Origin: Nymphaea colorata
Taxonomy: Eukaryota > Streptophyta > Magnoliopsida > Nymphaeales > Nymphaeaceae
NCBI RefSeq assembly: GCF_008831285.2
Contig: NC_045147.1
Coordinates: 17,896,854-17,960,853, forward strand
Direction of reading: 5' to 3'
DNA length: 64,000 bases
The position numbers and the translations under genes were made by a program. The notes below the pieces were generated by a model that was given only the letters and a program-made list of their open reading frames with translations, was not told the origin of the DNA and did no database searches. Shown in pieces: positions 1 through 11,068 of this stretch (the stretch's first letter is position 1; each line of letters begins with the position of its first letter).

Positions 1-2577
1 CGTTACAAGAACTGCTGTGCTATTTTTTGTGGTTAAAGCCAATGTTTTTCCCTTGTTTTATTAGTATCCTTGTGTTGTGCCTACTACTTCTGTCAGGACG
101 CGTTGAAGGTCTTCTCTGTTAAGCAAACGGGATTTTGCTAATTTTGTGCTAGATTAAGGCGCTGCGTTGTTGATTCCTTATTAGATCTCCGCTGATTTTA
201 TCTATGTGCTGCCAATCGTGCCGCCATTAGCCTGCTTGAATGGTTGAAAGCTTTTTCATTAAAATAAACCATGGAATCGGTGGGTAGCATTATATAGGGT
301 CGAACGAGGAACTCCACTTTTACACGGAAGATCATGACAAAGATACGAGGCTTGGTGATCTTAAATCGTGAAATTTGTATTAAATATCTAAAATTCCAAC
401 GTGAGAGCAAATGTGGTTGATAATAAATAACAAACCGTAAGAAAACAATTTTTTTTTAGGTTTGTTTAAAAGCAGGGTATTCCGTTACTTCAACTGAGAG
501 CGTTCCAAGGTACTGACATCGGTTGTGCTTTTGTTAACAATTAAAATCTTGAAAGGAGGTTTTGCTAGTTGAAAGTTGTATGATGCACAAGAGTGTTTGC
601 ATAAAGAAAGGTCTACCGTGTGAAGTTCCGGAGATTCTCCGATCTCCTAATCCGGCAAAGAAGAGCTCTTTGTGAACCACCTTCCTCCTCCTTACTGCCA
701 TGCCATTTCCTTGTAACATATTCTCTCCCGTCATACTAGATCCATTGTCATTAATCTACACAGGGCCATGACAGGATTCCACTACTTAGCCATCACGACT
801 GAAAGTAACCAGGGTAAGTGAGAACAGTAAGGAACTAGCTGTTGCATTGGACTTGATATTGGAGCTAGGTATGCACACCAATCGTTTGATCATTCGTCTC
901 AGCCGCTATTGCTGAATCTCATTCTTATCTTTTTCTTCTCTGTCACTTTTCATTTGTTTTTGGTACCATAGTGTTCTTTAAGCATCTTATGCTATTATAG
1001 TTATTATGCTCGGTAGTTTGTGTGGTCATCACGATAATTAACCGATTTCGTACCCTGAAAGCAACATGAGATTCATTCTTGACAGGTTTGTGAAGTCACA
1101 GCAGTGGCTTCTGCCGAGTAAAGGCGATGCTTGTCATTACGGTCACACCAGTTCCTAACACAGCAATGTAGCACCATGAACAAATCATAAATGCAGGATA
1201 AGTGCAACCTGCACTTTGGCAGAAAAGAAAAGGAATAGCAATGAACACTTTGCCACAAAGGGAACATAAAGGAAGATAAAGAAAAGAAAGTGATGTGGAA
1301 AACGCTTGGAGCCGACGATCATGAGGAACGAGAACGGCCAAGCAAAAGAGATCTCAAGCCAGAAGTTCGGTGAGGCCGCTGGGATTATGGCCAACTCAAT
1401 CGAGTGATGATTTTCTGTTCTTCTTTGTTCTATCTCATCAATCTTAACTATCTTGTCAGCATGTCTGTCTCAAATGCTCCCTCTAGCTTGTGCCGATGGT
1501 TAAATTCAATTTGCAGAAATTCCTTATCATCCGTCTGGTGGTTCTCTGTCTAGTGTCTCCATCTGCTCATGTGTAAGCCGTACTGTTCAAGAAGCTTTAC
1601 ACGAGAAATTGTGTGCCTTGATGCAAGTCTACGGTTCTCTAAAGAAAATGGATGCAGTCTAATGAATTAAATGGACCCAAAAACTTTTTGAATTTTGTAC
1701 ATCAAGTTTGAATCATAATTTACCCAGAATCTCAAAGTGGGCGGTATTGATCAAGGCAAATTCTAAATGTGACATTAAGTCCTGTTATGGTTCTCTTTCT
1801 AAAGGTATCGATGTCTTTGTTATGGTTGTTTTCTGTAATTCCTTGCCTATGTTCAAGCTGATAGCACAAACTACAGGAGTCAAAAATCCCAATTATCGAA
1901 TAAATGAATCTATCGTAGACGTACATGAACATCTAGCACATGATCCCCAAGTCTATTGCATGTTTGATAAATCAATGCCAGAAACCTACAGTTGCATCCT
2001 CTAGAAAATGCTTTGTAACAGTTAACGCTTTGGTTATGGGGTATACCTTCCTGAACTTCAGGAAATCCTAAACTGGAAGCAGGACCGCAAATTGCAACAT
2101 TGAAGAACAGAAAGAGGAAGAATATATATATATATATGATGAATCTAGCTTTTCTATACACTAGGGACATCAGATTTGGATCGTTCGGATATGATCCATA
2201 TCACCCATCTCTCTCTCCCTCTCTCCTTCTCCTTCTCCTTCTCTCTCCCCTCTCCCTATCTTCCCTCCCTCTAACTCTCACAACCTCTCGTCTTGCAAGA
2301 CGAGCTGCCTAGAGATGCTGCCGGGCATCGCCGGCAGGCTGGCAGAATGGCTTCAGGCTCGCGGGCGACGGCAGGAGGACTCCCCTTGCCTGTACTATCA
2401 TGGGTAGAGGAAAGGAGGAGCCCCAGTGGCTCAAAGAGAGTGAAGCAAGATCTGGGCTAGAATCAGACAGCTCAAACTTGATGTCCCCATGTCCATAAAA
2501 TATAGAGTCACCTTTCAGTTTTCCTATGTATATTATAACGGTCATTATATTGATATGCCTCTTTCAACACAGAAGCC

Positions 2578-2580
<3 letters not shown>

Positions 2581-2609
<29 letters not shown>
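2581..2609. repeat. TA dinucleotide microsatellite
   Basis: An uninterrupted TA run of about 29 bp in intergenic DNA. A CT-rich low-complexity stretch lies about 300 bp to the left (2208-2275). Confidence 0.9.
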
Positions 2610-2615
<6 letters not shown>

Positions 2616-2929
2616 TAAAACCAAGATTATTTCAAAAGATCGACACAGATTTTAATTAGTCCTTCCATACTTTGTGTGTCTAGGGTAACTCATCCGTTGA
2701 CTTCTTTCCATCCCTTGAAAGTGGACCATGTCAGTCAGATTTAATCAGTTTCCCTACCCAATCTTTTTTCTAAGATTCCATAAAAAGGTTTTCCTTTTTG
2801 GGGTGATATGTTTGTATAGATAATTTGGTCATCATCTTCTCAACTTGGGAGCAACATACTCTTCAAACAAGGAACTTCAATATTCCACCCAATGTTAGGC
2901 GCTTGAGACTCTACAAACATATTTAAAGC

Positions 2930-3205
2930 AAAGCAGATTCATGGAGTGGCAAGAATACTTTGCTAGTGCTCCATAAATCTGGTTGAGACCGATTCACGGA
3001 GCATTACCATGAATCTGCCCAGTCTTTAGGTCAAATTCTTGAAATGCTTTGGTCAGATTCATAAAACACTCACAAAGTGATCTGCCTCGGATTCATGAAG
3101 CTCTAGACAAGCATTCCATAAAACTGCATCGATCAGTGGGTCAGATTCATGGAATACTTACAAAGTCTTTGGGGCAGGCTCCTCCAAAGCTCACAAAGTG
3201 TTCAA
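2930..3205. repeat. Degenerate repeats built on an AGATTCATGGA-like motif
   Basis: The motif recurs at irregular 40-70 bp spacing (near 2936, 2992, 3055, 3090 and 3143), often with CACAAAGT-like words between copies. The copies are too diverged for a clean unit, so this is an old decayed tandem or dispersed repeat. No coding potential is evident. Confidence 0.4.
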
Positions 3206-3350
3206 TGCACCCAGATACGTGCATGCACAGTGTAATTTTTTAAATTATTTCTCTTCCATCCATTTGGATCATGTATGAAACAGCTCCTTCAGCAATCTAA
3301 GGCTGTTCTCCTATCTCTAATATCTCAGCGTGCTTCAGCAAGAGCGAGGG

Positions 3351-3484
3351 ACTGGCTACCATGAAAACTCAAGCTAGTCATGACTGGTTGCCTACCAGCA
3401 GCCGATGGGCCTAACCAGGGGCTGACTACCTTGAAACTCAAACCAGTAATTGGCTGCCTACCAGCCGCTGGCCTAACTAGGGGA
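3351..3484. repeat. Two-copy tandem duplication, about 65-70 bp unit
   Basis: Copy 1 (3351-3420) and copy 2 (3421-3484) share the order CTGGCTACC or CTGACTACC, then ACTCAA, then TTGCCTACCAGC or CTGCCTACCAGC, then GGCCTAAC, then AGGGG. The second copy has small deletions. This is a local duplication with no gene association. Confidence 0.7.
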
Positions 3485-4116
3485 GGCAAGCCCCTTTGGA
3501 CACATATTAAGAGAGCGATAATCATGCTGTATGCACAACTCAACAAGATATAATGCAGCTGAAGAAGGCAATAAAGTTGTCCTGAAAAATCATCCGGCCA
3601 TGGATAGCATTTGCACTGCCATTTTTATGAAGATTGTGACGGCGACGGAATGCAGGTGTCTCAAAATCTAAAAGAGCAACAAATTAAGAAATCAAATCTG
3701 ACGAAACATTCTTGACAATCCTCCATGTAACAGCTCCTTAACTATATATAGGAGCACAATATGCCGAGCGTTAAAATCTTTCTTCTTTCTTTTTATTTTC
3801 CAACACACACCTGTAGTTTACTTTCAAGGCTTCGTAATGAAAAAGATGCTTCTATAGACTTCTACGTGATCTCACTTTCAAAAGGGTACTCCTCACGTCC
3901 CCTCAAAAAAGGAATAGAAGGGAAAAAAGATGCTTTCAACTACGATAAATGGATCTTTTGCTCGACTCTATCCACGATTCCAACTTTTCTTCTTTTGCTG
4001 CAACTTGCCTTCATCTCTCACTTGAGTTCCCTCGGTAATTCAATTTATTCTCTTCTTCCCAAAAGAATTTCGGAGTTCGTTAAAAGGTCCTCATGAATTT
4101 GACTACTTTGTCAATT

Positions 4117-4141
4117 ATATATATATATATATATATATATA

Positions 4142-4173
<32 letters not shown>
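4117..4173. repeat. Compound TA/GA microsatellite
   Basis: A TA run (4117-4141) is followed after a 3-nt break by a GA run (4145-4173). TA next to GA recurs several times in this window, for example near 33.8 kb. Confidence 0.9.
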
Positions 4174-4175
<2 letters not shown>

Positions 4176-6440
4176 TGGATGTTCAGGGCCTTCGGCACCA
4201 TAGTTTTACATGGTTGACATGGCCAATGTAACAGATCCCTCACCCCAATAGCGGTTTCTCGAAACATATATTAATGAAAAGAGCATCATTCATCTGACTT
4301 GGACTTGAAACCTCTGGTTGATATTTAAATTGTGTCGCTTGGGCATAAACGAATAAAATTACCAGCTTTAGGCTAATAAAATAAAAAAAAAACTTTCCTG
4401 CGTGTGCATGTGTGTGGACCTTTTTCAGTCGGCTGCCAATTTCTTGTTCTTACTTTTAGAGTTTGGTATACAAGTCATTGATCTTACGAAAAACCATGAA
4501 ATGGAGACTTATCTGTTTTTGCCAATTATCAGTTAGCTAATGAAGATAAGCTACAATGAGATTAAACCAAACCATAAGCATAGAGCTTGCATTGGTGCGG
4601 CCAAGAGCAGGTTCATTTCAGTTTTCTCAAGATGATTGATACGAACCTTTTTATGGTTGTATTTGGGAGCTTTCAAGGAAATGATGACTGATGTCACGAT
4701 TTCCAGAATGGAAAAAACAAACCAAATTAATGCTTTTCGAAAAAATTCTTTATGGTAGGGGGAGATACCCGAAAAGACTGCAGTCTTCCCCCATATTTCT
4801 CTGCCCTTGGGTCCAAAACTATTTAAGGGCATGAGTGGGAAGCAAGACACCCATCAATTAAGCATCGTGCACATGCCTTTTGCATTTTAAAGAAGTAGCG
4901 CCCACAAAAATCGAATTGTTGACGGGGCTTTACTGACCAGCTACCCTATGCCTATGCATTGAGGGGCCAAATGGTTCTTAAAAGACAAACCTAAGTTCGG
5001 GCCCGGTAGGCTTCAAAATGTGAGATTCTGGATGTTGTGAGATGGCTACACTAAAATCCGTTGCCAAAAGCAACAACAACTGTCCTGCACCATAAACTAT
5101 CACTACTGGCAGATAAACTGTTTATACATAATATATGTTTTTTCCGAAAAGTGACCTCGGGCTAGACTGAAAGAAATGCATTCATCACAAAAAACATATC
5201 AAATGATGTTTCTGATGAAATTATAATGCATACATGTACTTTTGAATGATTATTTACAAAAAGTATTTTAGATCAAGTTATTTTAACCAAAAGAGTTTAG
5301 TATTATGATTTATGAACTTTGGATTTCAGTATACATGAATGATGGGTGCAGGAGGGATGAGAATATCTGCCACCCATGTAGTTAGCTTTACTGATAATTC
5401 AAGTGATCTAGGGGTAGGTTAGACCTCACTAGAAGGTAACGTTGCAAACTGTTCCGGAGACAAAACATATTAGAGGTCAAATGTAAATCAGAATCTATGC
5501 ACTAAAAATTAGGGAAATCTTCACACTAGATTCGGACGGCTCCTTGCCACCCTATTACTAAGAAAAATATGACAATAAGGCATGTTAATTCTTTGTCTTG
5601 CCTGTCCAACATGTGGACAAACCCATTCTCTCTCCACGTTCGTTTTCTAACTGTGTTCCTGTATTGAATATGAATGATAATTACGTTAAGTTCCATCATG
5701 AAATTATCAATGTTGACAATGGAATGTGGACTACTGTGAGCTATATCAGTTACATATTGATGTGATCATATATTTGGAATTTTGTTAGTATGCTTGGTAG
5801 CGATGACAGGTAATTACTACTGAGTTGCTAATATCAAGGCATGGAAAAGACGGTTAATTACTTCGAGCAGCCGGTTTAGCCACACTTTTAGGAGACGAGA
5901 TCCTGCACCATCTGTTGCAGAAATGAGCTCTTCTATCTTTATTGACAAACGGTGAGCTACTCGTTCTCCAATTCTTTTGTATTGTTGTCAAACATGTACA
6001 TTTAATACAAGGAATAAGAATACCGTGAGATCAGCACCCATTTCAGCTTCTTATGTTGCCTAGCCGCAAGAGCCTTTATTTGATCGAGTTACCAAGATGA
6101 TTCATGCAGAAGGTGACTTGAACTCAAATATTCAAGCTGGTTTTAATATACCACACAGATAACTTCTGAAAGGCTTAGATCAAATGTGTACAGTTCAGTG
6201 GGGGCATGTAGCATGTTTGGTTGGATTTTGCTTTCAAAAATCCGAAGCTATAAGTTTCCAAAAAAAATCGCAAAAATTGGATGTGGAGATTCACTTTATG
6301 ACATGATCTACAAAGATATTATTAACTTTGGGAACCTTGAAAAAGTCCGTCTATAAATGACTTTTTTGTGATTCTTGTTTTGATGCATACAGTTTTTTTG
6401 ATAATCTGATCCACAACCAAAATCTGCCACACCTAATGTT

Positions 6441-6485
6441 TGTGTGTGCATACGTGCATGTGAGTGCGTGTGCGCGTGTGTATAA

Positions 6486-6529
<44 letters not shown>
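6441..6529. repeat. Compound TG/GA microsatellite
   Basis: An imperfect TG-rich stretch passes into an uninterrupted TG run and then a GA run ending near 6529. Open frames crossing it are repeat artefacts. Confidence 0.85.
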
Positions 6530-7784
6530 TAATTGTTCCGTGGTCTTTTGTCAGTGCACATGGTGATCCATTCAGAAGTAAATGGCCGGTGACATTTATC
6601 TTGTTAAGAAATGGCTGACCTTACAATCATATATATGCTTTTATTCACATGCTTCAATAGATCTATTTAGTGTGTTAGTTAATTTTTCACTTAGCTATAT
6701 GTACAGCTTTTGTACATGACAAACTTTGAATACGAGATGACAAAAGATGGTGCTTTGCACCCTAAAACATATTGATATAAGGCTCAAGCTTAATGCAAGA
6801 AAAATTGGAAATAAATCCTACTAAACATTATCCAAATGCCATCTTTGATGACAAATAAGCATTTAAGGAAGGTAACATCAGGTAAATCTTGACCACCTTA
6901 TTCAAGAAAATCTATTTCAATCAAACCTTGCCGCCATGTCTTCAAGGGTTGCAGAGAAGTTGATGGGAGATATAAAATAGGATGAGAAAGAAGATAAAAT
7001 AGGATAAGAAAGAACTCTTTGGGAAAGAGATGGATTTTATTGACAGGAGGTGAGAGCCTCAATTCACACCCAGTTTTTTCTGATGCCGTTCGACGCTTAA
7101 CATCCCTTTTCTTTCCCTGTTACAATTATTTTCTGTAAATACATTTGCTCGCAATAAAGGCAGCGACCCCATCTCAATGCACTTCTTCCAATGCAAGAAT
7201 GGTGCAGTGCTGTAGAATACAGTTTTTGACTTTCATAGAATTGTTGTGCTTATTATCGGGTTCATCGCTAGAACTTCTTTCCGAATAATGGTTCCAGTAT
7301 AAGGGCGTAACCGTGTTTGCTTGCCATTTTTAAAGTAAACCATGTCCTGCAATATCAGTAGATCCCGTTTGGTGTCTTGTCCCAAGGTGAACAAGTCACG
7401 TGAGTTTACAGAATTTGTGTACCTCTTCTCTACCACAAAATTTGAAGAGAATGGGAAAGTCTGATCTCCACCCCCGTCTTTGGTCAATGGTGTCTGTTTT
7501 CTCTGTAACATGCATTGGGGGAGACTGTATGTCGGCAATATCTCAGTAAAAAATTTGTAGCGATGGTAGGGTGCTAAAGAAAGTTCCAACTGCAACCTGT
7601 AAAATCTAATTTTTAAAACTTTTCTCTTTTGTTGGTACCTCTAGGAACACCCCTTTAATCATGTGATCGCATTTTCGTGAATCTAATTCTCTTTCTATCA
7701 TGGGTATATCACAAAACGCCACTTTAGCCGTTAGACTTCCACCTTTTTATGCATTCATCTCCTCTGGTTTTATTCATTCATCTC

Positions 7785-7812
7785 TTTCTCTCTCTCTCTC
7801 TCTCTCTCTCCA
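7785..7812 (+). repeat. CT microsatellite upstream of the RADIALIS-like gene
   Basis: A CT run of about 28 bp lies roughly 100 bp upstream of the TATA box of the RADIALIS-like gene. CT/GA tracts are frequent in plant core promoters and 5' leaders, so a promoter role is possible but unproven. Confidence 0.7.
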
Positions 7813-7909
7813 TTTTTTGGACAATTCTTTCTTCATCTTCTTGGGTTTGAGAGAAATTAAGGCACCCCAGTCTCTGTTCTTTCTCAGAGAGGAAAATTCC
7901 CTCCCTTGC

Positions 7910-7917
7910 TATAAATA
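7910..7917 (+). promoter_or_regulatory. Probable TATA box of the RADIALIS-like gene
   Basis: A TATAAATA element lies about 105 bp upstream of the ATG at 8022. Transcription would then start about 30 bp downstream, giving a 5' leader of about 75 nt that ends in a CT-rich stretch before the start codon. Confidence 0.6.
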
Positions 7918-8021
7918 CCCATTACTACAGAAGCCTTTGCCATCATTGAATGATAGCCACCTTCAGTTTCTGAAGTTCCTTTGTTTCCCTTTTGTTATTA
8001 TCCTCCCCCTCTCTCTCCTCA

Positions 8022-8456
8022 ATGGCCTCCCGTTCTGCTACCTCTTCTTGGACTTCGAAGCAGAACAAGTCCTTCGAGAGGGCCTTAGCGGTGTATGACA
8101 AGGAAACTCCCGACCGCTGGAAAAATGTGGCTGCCATGGTTGGAGGCAAGACTGCGGAGGAAGTGAAGCGCCACTATGAGCTCCTCATGGAGGACCTGAG
8201 GTCCATCGAGTCAGGCAATGTGCCCTTCCCTAACTATAGGTCCTCCATTGTCGACAACAGGGGAAGAGCTACTACTGGATTGACAGAAGAGGACTATAGG
8301 TGACTACACTTATCTGCTCAGTCTTCTGTAGCTCGTCTTCTTAAAATGAACATGCACTCAACAATCTTCGTTTTCCTTGCATGCCCAAATTGTTACTTGC
8401 CCTTTTCTCTGCTTTCCTGCAGGTTGCTGATGCATTTGAAGTTGCAGCATCAATGA
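8022..8456 (+). CDS. RADIALIS-like single-MYB (SANT) transcription factor, two exons
   Basis: Small plant MYB-related protein of the RADIALIS/RL family: nuclear proteins with one MYB/SANT repeat, known to compete with DIVARICATA-type MYBs for partners in flower asymmetry and cell growth. Exon 1 is 8022-8299 and exon 2 is 8423-8456, joined at a GT-AG intron inside an Arg codon; the product is about 103 aa. The family signature is clear: W10, then [37 protein letters not shown] and VPFPNYR. If exon 1 were read through, the protein would stop just after the donor. Splicing instead gives a tail ending [10 protein letters not shown], which resembles the LKLQ ending common in RADIALIS-like proteins and supports the short second exon. 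The ATG at 8022 was chosen because it opens the conserved frame and follows a TATA box at a fitting distance. Which RL subclade it belongs to was not determined. Confidence 0.92.
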
Positions 8457-9171
8457 GGTGTCGATAAAAGGGAAGATATTGTTGTTTCATCATATGTTGA
8501 ATGTAGGTTATCTGCATATGGACTTCTTCCAAGCTGATCAGTGTGCTTTAGTCTATGTAGAATAAGTTTGTGCTTGAATATATCAGAGTGAAAAGTCTCT
8601 TCTCCCTTGTTCCATGACTACTTATATCCATGCAGGCACATGAAAGTATATATTAATATATAAAAATGGTATAGAAGAAATGCGGTCATGGATGCCTAGG
8701 AAGTGTAACGGCATTCAATATCATATCTGTAAACTGTGGGTTCACAACAATCTGTAGGCTTGCCGTATAAAGATCGATCAGCTCTCTTTCTTCCTGTCTC
8801 TCTCGCACACATGCACAAACACGCGTCGCAGAATTCTGCATTTAATTCTCCTGCTATTGCAAGAGCAACGTGAGGTGTGTCGCTATGAGGTCACCGTCTT
8901 CGAACTGTCTGAAAGCGTTCATCTCGATGATCCTGGCTCTTGAGATGGATGGACCCGGTAGCACGCTCTTTAATGTTCGTCACTTTCCCTCTTTGTTTCG
9001 TTCTGTAGATTCACCAGACCGCAGTGAGGCTCTTCCTGCAAACCGCAGCCCTGTAAATGGATAAGACGGTGCATGTGATGCAAGATACATAGTCAATCTC
9101 GACCGTCGACAAGACATTACATGCGAAGTAAAATAGTCCACAAAACCTGCTTTCTTAGTTTCTCTTTTGAC

Positions 9172-9237
<66 letters not shown>

Positions 9238-11068
9238 ATGATGACTCTCTAGAGTCATGTCCAGAATCATCCGACCAACCAACCACCACCTTTATACATA
9301 ATGGAGGATTTTACGAGTATCAATTGAACCGAATCAAGTATTTATCCAGAACAGAACTAAACGCCTATTTAAATGCCGACGCATATTGTTTAGCGGTGGA
9401 ATTTCAGCGATACTCCAAATTCGATGTAGTCACTGACTGCCAATGTGATTCAGCAATCCATGTTGGCTGTGATTCGAAGTGCTTGGATCCTCTTTCTTTT
9501 TCCTGCGGTTGAAGTTTGCTCATGTCGCTTAACCAGAGAGAATAATCAAAATGAATTTAGATTATGATGGTCATAGGACCTAAATATGCGTACTGGGATT
9601 CGATAAGCAAGGTTCATCCGACTGAGATAATCCAGTAAGAAATGTTCAGAAGAAAGCTTCAGGGGATCAGATTGGGGATAAAATCTGCTGCTTGCAGCTG
9701 TCATCGCATCCGACAGTCTGGCCTCGGTTTGAACTTTGGTCAAAAGGAAAGCGTCTTCCTTGGCAACGATTCTTCCTAGAGAGACTGATGTCTAGAAACA
9801 AAGATGCAATTCAGACTATGTAATATTTGAAATTCATATTTTACAAGCTACTACAGCCCCTGCTTTGCGATTGATAACTTGAAGCAAAGAAGCAATTCGA
9901 CTACGTAATATGTCAAATTCATATTCTAAATGAGATCTGCAACCTTTTTTATGTTATGAGCATTAGTGATAGTTCATCTTTTAGTAGGTTAGACGACTTG
10001 CATTGAGAGCGTTTGGATGAGTTCGATAATGCAGTTCCCTTTGGAAATGTGTCTGCAAATGATCAGTTTTAATTGGAAGCCAATTTTCTTTCCAACGGCG
10101 CTTTCATTTTTCACGGTGCTTTTTACAAAGTTATTAGGCGATGAACCATATTCATTCAAAGAAACATATTTAGTTGCAAGAGCTTAGTCGACCAGACAAA
10201 GGATTTGGAGTTAGCTTTCAGGTGGGGATGCAAAAGATCTGGCTTTACACAAATTAATTCGTTAGACGGCGTCGTATCGAAAGAGAATTCAGGACAAGTA
10301 AAAATGCCCAGAAAACAAATTCTAAACCGATCTATTTGCAATCCTAATTAAAGGTCAAGGATTCGAACTGACTTAACTGAGGTGCTTCCTTGGCAAGCGT
10401 CCTCTTTCAATCTGCCTAAATTCCAACCAGAAAAAGGATATAAACTCTTCCAATCAGAGGGCTTAACTTAAATAAGAGGGATAAATTTTGCTGAAAATTT
10501 GCCCTTTACTTGGTCCAAAATCGGGGACTTTGTGCTTTTGTACTGCCCATATTTTCGTCAGTCGGTGTATAATGAAAGACCAACTTTTTTTTGACCCTCG
10601 AGTGGTCTAAGTTTTTTTATTTGCCCTCGAAATCCTGCAATTGTTAACTTTTTAACTCAAATGCTTAATTATTCAATCTGAAATCAATTGTCTATTCGTT
10701 CTAATTTTTCAACTGAAAGATGGGATCCATGAACACTACAACTGTTTCGACATAGAAGGCAGGCACTCGCGGGCTTGGAACTGACAATGATGCCTTGACC
10801 TAGTTTCTACTCCGCAATCTGTGATTGCCCGTTGCTCCCACCAGATGACCATATTATATTCGTTACAGTTACGAATTGGGTTTCGTTTCATACCCGGTCC
10901 ACTTACGAACTTCAGGCGACTGTCTGTAGACCGTATCAGACTACGTTTCAAAAGGGATGTCCGTCCTCTCTTATGGTCAATGTGCTCAAAGCGTGCAAGG
11001 AAAGAAAAATTGAACAGGCCATAGTTGGTCGTGGCTTTTTCCTCGTTTCCTCAGTTATTCATCTCAGG
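8457..11068. other. Intergenic DNA between the MYB gene and the glycosyltransferase gene
   Basis: The left part should hold the 3' UTR of the MYB gene; an AATAAG near 8561 is a weak poly(A) signal candidate. The rest has no recognisable gene. Short open frames (for example 8870-9064 and 9546-9743 on the minus strand) match nothing I know. The last few hundred bases are presumably promoter and 5' UTR of the gene starting at 11069. Confidence 0.5.
9176..9232. repeat. TA microsatellite
   Basis: An uninterrupted TA run of about 57 bp, intergenic. Confidence 0.9.

Larger units (their letters stand above)
1..7690. other. Intergenic stretch with no recognised gene
   Basis: Both strands were read for coding motifs and no known protein domain or tRNA was recognised. 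Open frames here are short (at most about 110 codons), many begin at non-ATG codons, and several run through simple repeats. The stretch is AT-rich and holds the microsatellites and short local duplications listed separately. One frame, ATG at about 1321 to a double stop near 1408, encodes about 28 residues and could be the end of an exon of an unknown gene, but it has no visible partner exon. A distant or rapidly evolving gene cannot be excluded without transcript data. Confidence 0.5.

Noticed and set aside
1096-1394. Minus-strand hydrophobic frames that look like membrane segments
   Set aside because: Two overlapping frames are both hydrophobic because the strand is T-rich; neither has a recognisable motif.
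3761-4096. 111-codon frame with hydrophobic stretches
   Set aside because: No similarity to any family I know, A/T-driven composition, and no splice partner or regulatory context.
7700-8098. 132-codon frame overlapping the RADIALIS-like gene
   Set aside because: It reads through the promoter CT tract, the TATA box and the MYB gene in another frame, with no family similarity.
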